Of a stretch of DNA of 12,762 bases, positions 5,728 to 12,762 are shown piece after piece (positions within the stretch are counted from its first letter, which is position 1; each line of letters starts with the position of its first letter). The notes beneath the pieces are model-generated. The model was not told the DNA's origin. It saw only the letters and a list, made by a program, of their open reading frames with translations, and did no database searches. Position numbers and translations under genes: made by a program. The stretch lies in the NCBI GenBank assembly GCA_046726955.1, contig JBKPBQ010000059.1, forward strand, positions 1-12,762, written 5' to 3'. Source of the stretch: CAVPGH01 sp046726955 (GTDB lineage Bacteria > Acidobacteriota > Vicinamibacteria > Fen-336).

Positions 5728-6573
5728 ACGAGGAAGGGCGGCGGCTCGCGCCCGCGCGCGGCGGGCGAGCAGGATCTCTACGAGGTTGGCGGCGGGGCCG
5801 ACGATGAAGAGCGCGTAGTACGGCGCGTGCACGAACTGGAAGAGGCGGAGCACGGCCTCCACGGCGGCGACCAGGAAGGCCACGAGGCACTGCGCCCACT
5901 TCGGGTGCACGGTCGTCTTGGGGTCCGTGATCATGAAGAAGATGTAGAGCTGGTACATCGGACCCGTGATGGGCGCGACCTCCGCCAGCCAGGGATGGCC
6001 CGTCACCGCGGCGCGCACGAGCGAGAAGGCGAGGAAGGACACGACGTAGGTCAGCGTGATGTGGAACCGCCCCAGGGCGTGGATGATCACGGTGCCGAAA
6101 GCCCAGACCACGACCATGGGCAGGATGTTGTTGCCCCACTGCACGGAGAGCCCGGCCACCCTGTCCGAGGCGAGGACGAGCATGGCCACGACGCCCAGGT
6201 TCGAAGGGTTCCAGAGATGCCGCCCGTCCACCCGGATCAGGTACTTCGACGTGATGGCGAGGGCGGAGCAGAGCGCGTAGGGCCACATCTCCGGCGAGCG
6301 GATGAGCATGCCCACGCTGATGCCCGAGATGTAGGCGCTCGCGAGGTGGGGCCACTGCCCGCTGAAGAAGCGCCCGAGGACGAGCTCCACGGCGATGGAG
6401 GTCGCGATCGCGAGGAAGGTGCGCGACCAGCTCTCCAGGAACCCGAACGTGAGCTGGCCCACGAGAAGGACGATCGTCACCAGGATCGGCGCGAGATAGC
6501 GCTTGTCGATCCCGAACGTGCGGCCCGCCTTGGACGCGGGGGCGGACGGCGCTCCGATCGCCTGGGTCGTCAC
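5725..6573 (-). CDS. RnfD/NqrB-family membrane protein lacking the SGAT flavin site
   Basis: A 282-residue integral membrane protein of the RnfD/NqrB family, the electron-transfer subunit class of Rnf and Na+-NQR complexes. Family marks include ISGISVGMLIRSP (82-93), RHLWNPSNLG (118-127) and the late FFMITDPKTT (212-221); about eight to nine hydrophobic segments are spread from residue 27 to 270. RnfD and NqrB normally attach FMN covalently to Thr in an SGAT motif. I find no SGAT anywhere, and the region before ITDPKTT is short, so this member is probably not covalently flavinylated. No other Rnf or Nqr subunit is in the window. The GTG start (6573) overlaps the upstream stop as GTGA, with GGAGGGAG 6 nt upstream. 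It probably serves as a membrane redox or anchor partner for this operon rather than an Rnf pump. Confidence 0.85.
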   Translation of the reverse strand: MTTQAIGAPSAPASKAGRTFGIDKRYLAPILVTIVLLVGQLTFGFLESWSRTFLAIATSIAVELVLGRFFSGQWPHLASAYISGISVGMLIRSPEMWPYALCSALAITSKYLIRVDGRHLWNPSNLGVVAMLVLASDRVAGLSVQWGNNILPMVVVWAFGTVIIHALGRFHITLTYVVSFLAFSLVRAAVTGHPWLAEVAPITGPMYQLYIFFMITDPKTTVHPKWAQCLVAFLVAAVEAVLRLFQFVHAPYYALFIVGPAANLVEILLARRARARAAALPR

Positions 6574-8375
6574 GCGGGCTCCCTCCGCTTGTGCACGCGG
6601 TTCTTCTCCGGTCGCGGCAGCTCCTCGATCTTACCCGAAGGCCACCGCACCACCGCCTTCTCGACGGCGGCGCCGGCGCCGAGGCCGAAGTGCAGCCGCC
6701 GCTGGTTCTGCGCGCAGAAGCCCGAGCCGCCCGAGACCTCCTGGACCTGCTCCTGCCCGTTCCAGAACACGGCTACCTGAGCGCCGATCGCGCTGCGGTT
6801 CGAGCAGCCCTTGGCGGCGCCGTCGCCCTCGCACGCGCCCGTGAGGTCGAAGTCGATCCAGTCGCGGTCCTTCGCGACCTCGTTGCGGTAGAGGAGGAGC
6901 GGCCCCTTCTGGTTCGCCACCACGACGTCGAGCGCGCCGTGGTCGCCGAAGTCGGCGAGGGCGACCGAGCGGCCGTCGTAGCGGTCGGTCGCGCCCACCA
7001 TCTGCGCCACGTCCAGGAAGCGCCCCGCCCCGTCGTTCATCCAGACCTTCTTCGGCTGGTAGCCGGCGAGGCTGCGCGTCCCCATGGGCGGCCAGTTCTT
7101 CGCGTCCGAGATGACGAGCTCGTGCCCGCCCGCGATCTTCGAGTAGTCGTACCAGTAGCTCTCCTTCTTCGACGCGGACACGTAGCCGTTCACGAGATAG
7201 AGGTCGAGCGTGCCGTCGTTGTTGAGGTCGCCGAACTGCGCGCCGAAGCTCCACCCCCCGAGCGCGATGCCCATGGCCGTAGCGAGGTTCTCGTACCTGG
7301 GCAGACCCTTGTCCGTCGCCGTGGGCACCCAGAGGTTGTTCCCTTGGAGGAGGATTCCCTCCTCGGAGATGTTCGAGACGTAGATCGCGAAGCGCCCCTG
7401 GTTGAGCACGTCGCCCACGGCCGCGTTCATGCCGCTCTTCGGCGCGTAGCCGACACCGGTCTCCCGCCCCGACTCGCGGAAGCGGCCGCCCTCGTTCAGG
7501 AAGAGCTCGGAGACGCCGTAGTCGTTGGCGACGAAGAGATCGGGGTGGCCCGTGCCCCGCAGGTCCGCGGCCACCGCGGCGAGGGCCCAGCGCCGGGAGA
7601 CGAGACCGACCTTCTCGCTGACCTCCTCGAAGCGCCCGCCGCCCAGGTTGTGGAAGAGGTACTTCCTGCCGCCGTTCTTCGCGTACTCGAAGCTCTCCGG
7701 CATCATCTTCGTGTCGGCGAGCTTCCAGAGGTTCACGCTCTCGGAGTAGTAGCCGCCGAGGAAGAAGTCGAGCCGGCCGTCGCCGTCGTAGTCGAGCCAG
7801 ACTCCCGTATTGATGTTGGCCCAGGCGGGAAGGCCCGCCGCCTCGCTCACGCGCGTGAAGTGCTTGCCGCCGTCGTTGTGGAAGAGCTCGGGCCGGCCCC
7901 AGCGGTAGAGCAGCATGTCCTCGAAGCCGTCGTTGTCGTAGTCGCCGAACACGGCCCCCATCGACACGCCGGTCTCGGGGCGGTTGAGGTCGGCGACACC
8001 GAGGGCGGGCGCCACGTCCTCGAACGTGCCGTCGCCGCGATTGTGGTAGAGCCGGTTCTGCGACCCTTCCCGGCTGTTCGTCACGTAGAGGTCGGGACGG
8101 CCGTCGGCGTCGAAGTCCACTACGGCCACCGCCGCGCCCATGGAGGTCACCTGCGGCATGATGTGCGCGAGCTTGGGGTCGAGGGTCGGCCCCTCGTGCA
8201 CGAAATCGAGGCCCGCGGCCTTGGCGGACTCGACGAGGCGGAAGCCGTAGCGCTCGCGGGCGTCCTGGTCCCCGCCACGGGACCCGGCGGGCTGGCCGAA
8301 GCGGCGTATCAGATAGGGTGTCGCGAGCAGACCCGCGAAGAGGATGGCAAGGAGCGGGCGAGCGTAGCGTTTCAT
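6570..8375 (-). CDS. CRTAC1-type FG-GAP/VCBS propeller protein with ASPIC/UnbV domain
   Basis: A 601-residue exported protein. Residues 6-23 form a signal or signal-anchor segment after MKRYA. The body has FG-GAP/VCBS repeats with Ca2+-binding loops of the DxDxDGxxD type at 87-95, 145-153, 195-203 and 383-391, and weaker ones at 271-279 and 475-483, implying a beta-propeller. The C-terminal ASPIC/UnbV domain (about 529-590) shows SGGSGFCAQNQRRLHFGLG, then VVRWPSGKIEELP. Three cysteines, C515, C524 and C554, cluster around this domain and may form a disulfide or bind a ligand. Such proteins are usually extracellular or periplasmic and probably mediate protein or glycan contacts; their exact role is unknown. 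ATG8375 overlaps the upstream stop as ATGA, with AGAGG 4 nt upstream. Confidence 0.9.
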   Translation of the reverse strand: MKRYARPLLAILFAGLLATPYLIRRFGQPAGSRGGDQDARERYGFRLVESAKAAGLDFVHEGPTLDPKLAHIMPQVTSMGAAVAVVDFDADGRPDLYVTNSREGSQNRLYHNRGDGTFEDVAPALGVADLNRPETGVSMGAVFGDYDNDGFEDMLLYRWGRPELFHNDGGKHFTRVSEAAGLPAWANINTGVWLDYDGDGRLDFFLGGYYSESVNLWKLADTKMMPESFEYAKNGGRKYLFHNLGGGRFEEVSEKVGLVSRRWALAAVAADLRGTGHPDLFVANDYGVSELFLNEGGRFRESGRETGVGYAPKSGMNAAVGDVLNQGRFAIYVSNISEEGILLQGNNLWVPTATDKGLPRYENLATAMGIALGGWSFGAQFGDLNNDGTLDLYLVNGYVSASKKESYWYDYSKIAGGHELVISDAKNWPPMGTRSLAGYQPKKVWMNDGAGRFLDVAQMVGATDRYDGRSVALADFGDHGALDVVVANQKGPLLLYRNEVAKDRDWIDFDLTGACEGDGAAKGCSNRSAIGAQVAVFWNGQEQVQEVSGGSGFCAQNQRRLHFGLGAGAAVEKAVVRWPSGKIEELPRPEKNRVHKRREPA

Positions 8376-11300
8376 CGAGCCTCTTCGATAGTAGACCCAA
8401 GCGCGTCTCGCACGGCTTCTGGCGACACCCAGCGGGTGTGGTAGACCTCGAAGTCCTGGCGGTGCTGGAGGAAGACCGGATCGTCCTCCAGGCTGGTGGG
8501 TGGCGTCGCGTAGCGCGCGGACGCGTGCGTGGGCAGCGGGAGGACGGTCCGCGAGAAGCTCGTGTTGAAGTCGCCGTCCTTCACCCAGCCGTCGCCCACG
8601 AGCACGAAGTCGCGCACGAGCCCCTCGGGGGCGGGCGGGGCCTCGGGAAAGCGCAGGGCCAGCTCGTCTCCCGCGTTCATGATCACGTAGCGGTCGTCGA
8701 TTTCCTTCAGCAACTCGCCGACGTCTCCGAAGCGCGTGTGGTAGCCGCGCAGGTCGAGCCAGCGGGCGGTCGTCCCCGCCAGGCGGTAGCGCGGGCGCTC
8801 CGGCGAGCTCGCGCTGTCCTGCTCGGTGACGGAGTAGCCGCGATAGCGCAGCTCGGCCGCGGTCAAGGGAAGACGTCGCGGCTGCAGCTGCACGTCGGGA
8901 CGACCTTCCGCCCAGCCGATGCGGTCCCAGAAGATCTCGAGGTTCGTGGCGAGCCGAAGGAGTCTCGGTCCACTGGCCGGGAAGAGCCCTGTCAGGTCGA
9001 GAAGCACCGTCTTGTCCTTGCCGGCGGGAAAGCCGAGGCCGGCCCGCGCCTCGCGGAACCGGCCGTGGGCGTCGGCCACGAGCAGGGACAAGCCGCGCGG
9101 CTTCGCGTGGGCGCCCTGGCTGACGGCGACGTTGATCGAGCTGTCCGTGGGATGAACCCAGCCCTGGGCGACGAGCCAGAGCGGCCCCTTGCGCGGAGCG
9201 TCGTCCGGTAGCTCGAGCTCCACGAAATGGTCGCGGGTCACGCCCTGGTAGGCACCGCGGCCGGCGAAGTCGAGGTGCCGGCCGTCGCGGAGGGCGAGGA
9301 CGTCGGTGACGTCGCGGCCGCTGTCGTCCCGCGCTCGCACCGGCTTCACCGGCCCGGTGGCCACCACCTCGAGCTTCGGCGGCGGGACCGCGAACCGCTC
9401 GTCCACGAAGACCTCGGTCCCCGCGGGATGGTCCACCACGAGGAGGGAGAGCAGGTCGAAGAAGTGCGTCTCCCAGAGCTCGGCCGTCACCCGCAGGTCG
9501 TAGCTGCCGTCGCGCGGCGCGAGCTGGTCGCCCGCGACCTTCACCCAGTCCTCGGTCATGAGCACATCGGCAGTGGCCTGCGCGTTGATCCGCAGGCCGA
9601 GCGGCGAGCGCCAGATGAGGTCGGTCACGAACGCCATCTCGCGGCCGTTCCAGGCGAAGAGCCAGGGGCACGAGCCCTTCAGCCGCTGGCTGGCCATCAC
9701 CGTCGTGTCCGCGGGCTTGTCGAACTCCGACTGCAGGACACCGTTCGGCCAGGTAATGCGGATGACGTCGGCGCTCGCGGCCTCACCCAGGCCGAAGTGG
9801 ACGTAGGGAGCGGCGATCGCCTGCTTCTGGACGTGGAGCCCCGTGCGCACTTCCGCCTCGCCTCCGATGCCGAAGGAGTTGATGCGCTGGTCGCCGGTGG
9901 CGGTGGCGGCGCGCGTGCGGAGCGCCTGCCAGCGATAGACGAGCGTTCCCTTGCTCCGGGCGGCGACCACACGCCCGCTCGCGTCCGTGCCCACGAGATC
10001 CAGCCGGCCGTGGCCGTCGAGGTCGGCGGCGGCGAGGACCCGCATCGCGAGAGGCGACGGGAGAGGCGAGAACGAGAGGTGCGGGCCGCCGAGGACCACG
10101 CGCGACTCGGCCGGGGTGCTGGCGACCAGGTCCGCTGCGCCGTTGTTGTCCAGATCGGCCACGACGAGCCGCGCCCCGCCGGGTTCGAGCCCGGAAAGGC
10201 CAGTCTTCGCGAGCTCGGACCACTCCCATCGCGCGCCCTCTTCGCGGAACGAAAGCCGCGCGATGACACCGGTCGTGGCGAGGATGAGGACGTCGAGTAT
10301 GGAATCGCCGGTCACTTCTGCCGTTGCCAGCGCAGCGCCCTTCGGCAGGTCCGCGGGGAGCGCCGCCTCCGTGAACGCCCCTCCTCGCTGATTCAAGTAG
10401 ACCCGCACCCTTCCGTCGGCCTGGAGGAAGGCGGCGTCCGGCACGCCTTCCCCGTCCAGGTCCGCCCAGACGAAGCCGCGAATGTCGCTCACGCCTGCGA
10501 AGGGTTGCCGTTGCTCCGCGAACGTGCGGTCGCCGTTGTTGCGGAGGACGACCGGCGCGCCCTTCGAAGGAGCGACGATGACGTCGAGATCGCCGTCGGA
10601 GTCCACATCGGCGACCCAGGTTCCGTAGAGGTTCCCGCTCGCGAGGTCGCTCGGGACTCCGGAGGCCTTGGTGAAGTCGGCAAAGGTACCCTTATCCGTC
10701 TGCCGGAGGAGGCGAAGCCCGCCCGCTCCCGCGAGCACGAGGTCCGTGCGGAAGTCGTAATCGAGGTCCGCGGCCGCAACGCCGTCGGGACTCGGAGCCG
10801 CGAACGAGGCGCCGCCTGGAAAGTCGAGCTCGCTGCCGGTGATTTCCGCGGTTACCGAACGTCCGTTCGCGGCGACGAGCACCGGTGTGCCTTCGCCCGT
10901 GAGCCACGTGGCACCGACTACGGCGCGTTGTCCGAGATGCATATCGACTACGGCGAACGACATCTTCGCGTCCGGAGGCGCCGGCTGCGGCGGCGGGTTC
11001 TCGAGAGCCAGGAAGCGGACGAGCGGCTCGCCGACCTCGTCGCGCGGCGTGCTCACGGCCCGGAGCGCCCGGCGGTACGAGGGCTCACGCAGCAGCACGT
11101 TCTTGAGGAAGGCCACGCGCGGCGCGGCCGCGCGCGGGTTGGCCGCCGCGGACTGCAGGCCCTCGAGCTGCTCGCGAGCCTCGGGCGGCCACGCGCGCGC
11201 CGCTTCGGCGAGAGGAGCGAGAGCCTTCTGCAGGCTCGCTGCATCGCCGCGCTTCGCCGCGAGACGCGCGTACTCGAGGCGCGCCGCGAGGTTCTCGCCG

Positions 11301-11809
11301 CGACCGAGCAGGCGCTCGAGGACGGCCTGGGCCTCGGCCTCGTTGGCCGCACCGCCCAGGCGCTCGGTGTCCTGCGCGAGCGCGAAGGCGGCCTTGGCGT
11401 CGGCGGGATCGAGCTCGAGCGCGCTCTTCCAGTGGCGTAGGGCTTCCTCGAGCTTCCCCTGGCGGCTCCGGGCGAGGGCAAGGAGGCGCTGGATCTCCGC
11501 GCTCCGAGGAGCGAGCTCGCCCGCCTTCGTGAGCTTCTCGAGCGCGGGCTCGACCTCCTGCTGGCGCAGCAGCAGCAGGCCGACGTTCGCCCATCCGGCG
11601 GGCTCCTGCGGGACGAGCGTCGTCACGCGATCGAGCTTCTCGCGGGCGAGGACCTCCTGGCTGGTCTGCATCGCGGCGAGGCCGGTGTAGAACGCGGAAA
11701 CCGTCTCGCGGTACGTGGCGTCGGGGACGCGGAGCGGACCGCGTCGACACGAAACAGGCAGAAGCGCGGCGAGCACGCCGAGCGCGACCGCGGTCCCTGA
11801 ACGCCTCAT
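8372..11809 (-). CDS. TPR + FG-GAP + ASPIC/UnbV probable lipoprotein with long C-terminal region
   Basis: A 1145-residue multidomain protein. The N-terminus (MRRSGTAVALGVLAALLPVSC) looks like a lipoprotein signal with C21 as the likely acylated residue, although Pro at -3 makes the lipobox imperfect. Residues about 35-205 are tetratricopeptide repeats, clearest in 73-140 (GWANVGLLLLR... then EEALRHWKSALELDP). FG-GAP loops follow at 348-356, 401-409 (DVDSDGDLD), 450-458, 552-560 and 596-604. An ASPIC/UnbV domain is at about 641-705 (GIGGEAEVRTG, YVHFGLGEA, ITWPNGVLQ). The last 435 or so residues, from KGSCPWLFAWNG (711) to the end, carry no domain I can name. The start is ATG11809, overlapping the upstream stop as ATGA, with AGGA 8-9 nt upstream. 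The in-frame open stretch continues upstream only because of high GC. Likely an envelope scaffold tied to the CRTAC1 paralogue that follows. Confidence 0.85.
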   Translation of the reverse strand: MRRSGTAVALGVLAALLPVSCRRGPLRVPDATYRETVSAFYTGLAAMQTSQEVLAREKLDRVTTLVPQEPAGWANVGLLLLRQQEVEPALEKLTKAGELAPRSAEIQRLLALARSRQGKLEEALRHWKSALELDPADAKAAFALAQDTERLGGAANEAEAQAVLERLLGRGENLAARLEYARLAAKRGDAASLQKALAPLAEAARAWPPEAREQLEGLQSAAANPRAAAPRVAFLKNVLLREPSYRRALRAVSTPRDEVGEPLVRFLALENPPPQPAPPDAKMSFAVVDMHLGQRAVVGATWLTGEGTPVLVAANGRSVTAEITGSELDFPGGASFAAPSPDGVAAADLDYDFRTDLVLAGAGGLRLLRQTDKGTFADFTKASGVPSDLASGNLYGTWVADVDSDGDLDVIVAPSKGAPVVLRNNGDRTFAEQRQPFAGVSDIRGFVWADLDGEGVPDAAFLQADGRVRVYLNQRGGAFTEAALPADLPKGAALATAEVTGDSILDVLILATTGVIARLSFREEGARWEWSELAKTGLSGLEPGGARLVVADLDNNGAADLVASTPAESRVVLGGPHLSFSPLPSPLAMRVLAAADLDGHGRLDLVGTDASGRVVAARSKGTLVYRWQALRTRAATATGDQRINSFGIGGEAEVRTGLHVQKQAIAAPYVHFGLGEAASADVIRITWPNGVLQSEFDKPADTTVMASQRLKGSCPWLFAWNGREMAFVTDLIWRSPLGLRINAQATADVLMTEDWVKVAGDQLAPRDGSYDLRVTAELWETHFFDLLSLLVVDHPAGTEVFVDERFAVPPPKLEVVATGPVKPVRARDDSGRDVTDVLALRDGRHLDFAGRGAYQGVTRDHFVELELPDDAPRKGPLWLVAQGWVHPTDSSINVAVSQGAHAKPRGLSLLVADAHGRFREARAGLGFPAGKDKTVLLDLTGLFPASGPRLLRLATNLEIFWDRIGWAEGRPDVQLQPRRLPLTAAELRYRGYSVTEQDSASSPERPRYRLAGTTARWLDLRGYHTRFGDVGELLKEIDDRYVIMNAGDELALRFPEAPPAPEGLVRDFVLVGDGWVKDGDFNTSFSRTVLPLPTHASARYATPPTSLEDDPVFLQHRQDFEVYHTRWVSPEAVRDALGSTIEEAR

Positions 11810-12762
11810 CCGCGGGTTTCCTGCACCTGCGACGACCGTCGCGCGAGGAGGTGCTCCGACAGCCACCGACCGCGCCCCGGCTCGCTCCAGGGGCAGACCT
11901 CGATGCAGATGGCGCACCCGCACGTCTTCACGAAGTACGGGATGCACTTGTCGAAGTCCACGTACCACTTGCGCTCGCCGCGGACGAGCTGCTTGTCTTC
12001 GAAGATCGCGCGCGGCGGGCAGTCGTCCACGCAGCGACGGCAGACCGCGCAGAGGTCGTCCACCCCGATGTCCACGGGCCGGTCGAGGACGACGGGCAGG
12101 TCGGTGAGCACCGCGGCGAGCCGGAAGTTCGACCCGTGCTCGGTGCCGATCATCGACCCGTGCTTGCCGAGCTCGCCCAGGCCCGCGCGCACCGCGAGCG
12201 GGATGAGCAGGATGTCCGTGCTGTTGGGATTGCCGTAGGCGCGGGCCGGCCAGCCCATGGCCCGGATGCGCTCGGCGAGGCGGATCGACACGGTTGCGAT
12301 GCGGCGGTACGTCCGCATCACCTCCGCCGCCGCCCGCGCCTGCGGGACGTGCTGCATCTCGCCCCAGTCCATGGGCATGCCCAGCACGATCGCGTAGCGG
12401 AGGCGGGGGTCGCGGCCGACGTAGAGCGCGTCGTCCGTCACCTCCGCGATCCCCACGAGAGGAGCCCCGAGCTGCCGCGCGAGCGCTTTCACCTCGTCGG
12501 CCATCGCCCGCGGATCCGCGACCTCGCGCCGCGTCCGGCTCACCGGTCCGTCGGACCTCCGGAGCTGCCACGTGTTGAACAGCACGTGCCGCACGACGCG
12601 CCAGGGGTTGATGATGCTGAAGAAGTCGTCGAGCGCCTTCCAGGCGAGGGGCTCGCCGGAGCTGCTGTGGAAGACCTTACGCGCCCGAGTCCGTGCCGTC
12701 TCTCCGAGCCCGTTGATCGCGTTCCCCGACTCGGGCGGCGAGAGGTAGCCGAAAGCGTACAC
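11806..12762 (-). CDS. reductive-dehalogenase-like (RdhA/QueG superfamily) Fe-S protein, 5' end outside window
   Basis: 318 residues are visible and the frame is open to the right edge, so the N-terminus (including any Tat signal) is missing or starts at the edge GTG. The region RAGLGELGKHGSMIGTEHG (192-210), LTDLPVVLDRPVDIG (219-233) and KWYVDFDKC (265-273) follow the C-terminal pattern of corrinoid reductive dehalogenases. Two cluster motifs follow: C238-x2-C241-x2-C244-x3-C248-P, and C273 with C281, C283, C286-x3-C290-P. QueG (epoxyqueuosine reductase) shares the fold and ends its second motif similarly (EVCPW), but the KWY-x5-C segment and IDLG-like linker favour the dehalogenase-like branch. 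Substrate and even corrinoid binding are unproven. It is the first visible gene of the five-gene minus-strand operon. Confidence 0.75.
   Translation of the reverse strand: MYAFGYLSPPESGNAINGLGETARTRARKVFHSSSGEPLAWKALDDFFSIINPWRVVRHVLFNTWQLRRSDGPVSRTRREVADPRAMADEVKALARQLGAPLVGIAEVTDDALYVGRDPRLRYAIVLGMPMDWGEMQHVPQARAAAEVMRTYRRIATVSIRLAERIRAMGWPARAYGNPNSTDILLIPLAVRAGLGELGKHGSMIGTEHGSNFRLAAVLTDLPVVLDRPVDIGVDDLCAVCRRCVDDCPPRAIFEDKQLVRGERKWYVDFDKCIPYFVKTCGCAICIEVCPWSEPGRGRWLSEHLLARRSSQVQETRG

Noticed and set aside
9227..11440. 737-codon open frame on the plus strand opposite the TPR/FG-GAP gene
   Set aside because: Low-complexity Arg/Gly/Glu/Val composition and no recognisable domain; it mirrors the real minus-strand gene.
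11806..12762. Epoxyqueuosine reductase QueG as the identity of the right-edge gene
   Set aside because: The Fe-S motifs are related, but the KWY-x5-C segment, the GLGELGKHGSMIG context and the operon partners favour the RdhA-like branch. Not fully excluded without the N-terminus.

Overview
The window is a very GC-rich, densely coding stretch of a bacterial chromosome. It has almost no intergenic space: long open frames run through nearly every strand, and genes overlap by 4 nt at most junctions. Tandem FG-GAP/ASPIC (CRTAC1-type) proteins, an RnfD-like membrane protein and a corrinoid/Fe-S-type protein, together with the base composition, recall uncultured Acidobacteriota or similar soil/sediment phyla. 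That placement is inference; no rRNA, tRNA or marker gene is present to test it. I see no mobile element, CRISPR array or RNA gene.

Left block (1-2730, minus strand): three genes in the order asparagine-synthase-like ATP-dependent ligase, radical SAM protein, FAD-dependent halogenase-like oxidoreductase (cut by the left edge). They are spaced by 7 nt and by an ATGA overlap. This looks like a small specialised-metabolite or modification operon. No precursor peptide or carrier protein is visible in the window.

Centre (2920-5485, plus strand): a complete ABC importer of the nitrate/sulfonate/taurine class (permease, ATPase, substrate-binding protein), with a 4-nt overlap between the last two genes. 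A full match to the sigma-54 -24/-12 consensus lies 60-75 nt upstream of the permease start, in the 189-bp divergent region. This suggests RpoN-dependent control by an activator encoded elsewhere. The substrate cannot be read from sequence. The binding protein carries an unusual Cys-x3-Cys motif near its N-terminus and appears membrane-anchored.

Right block (12762-5488, minus strand): a five-gene overlapping operon. In order it holds a reductive-dehalogenase-like protein with two Fe-S cluster motifs (5' end outside the window), a 1145-aa probable lipoprotein with TPRs, FG-GAP repeats, an ASPIC/UnbV domain and a long unassigned C-terminal region, a 601-aa FG-GAP/ASPIC (CRTAC1) protein, an RnfD/NqrB-family membrane protein without the usual SGAT flavin-attachment motif, and a 74-aa protein made almost entirely of nine I-x-x-N-Q heptads. 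The first three junctions are ATGA/ATGA/GTGA overlaps; the last gene follows 12 nt after a stop and has its own strong ribosome binding site. The arrangement suggests a coordinated envelope redox module: a cytoplasmic or exported Fe-S/corrinoid enzyme, a membrane electron-transfer subunit, two exported propeller scaffolds and a coiled-coil accessory. This is the most promising candidate here for an undescribed system. The operon meets the ABC importer tail-to-tail with only 2 bp between stop codons.
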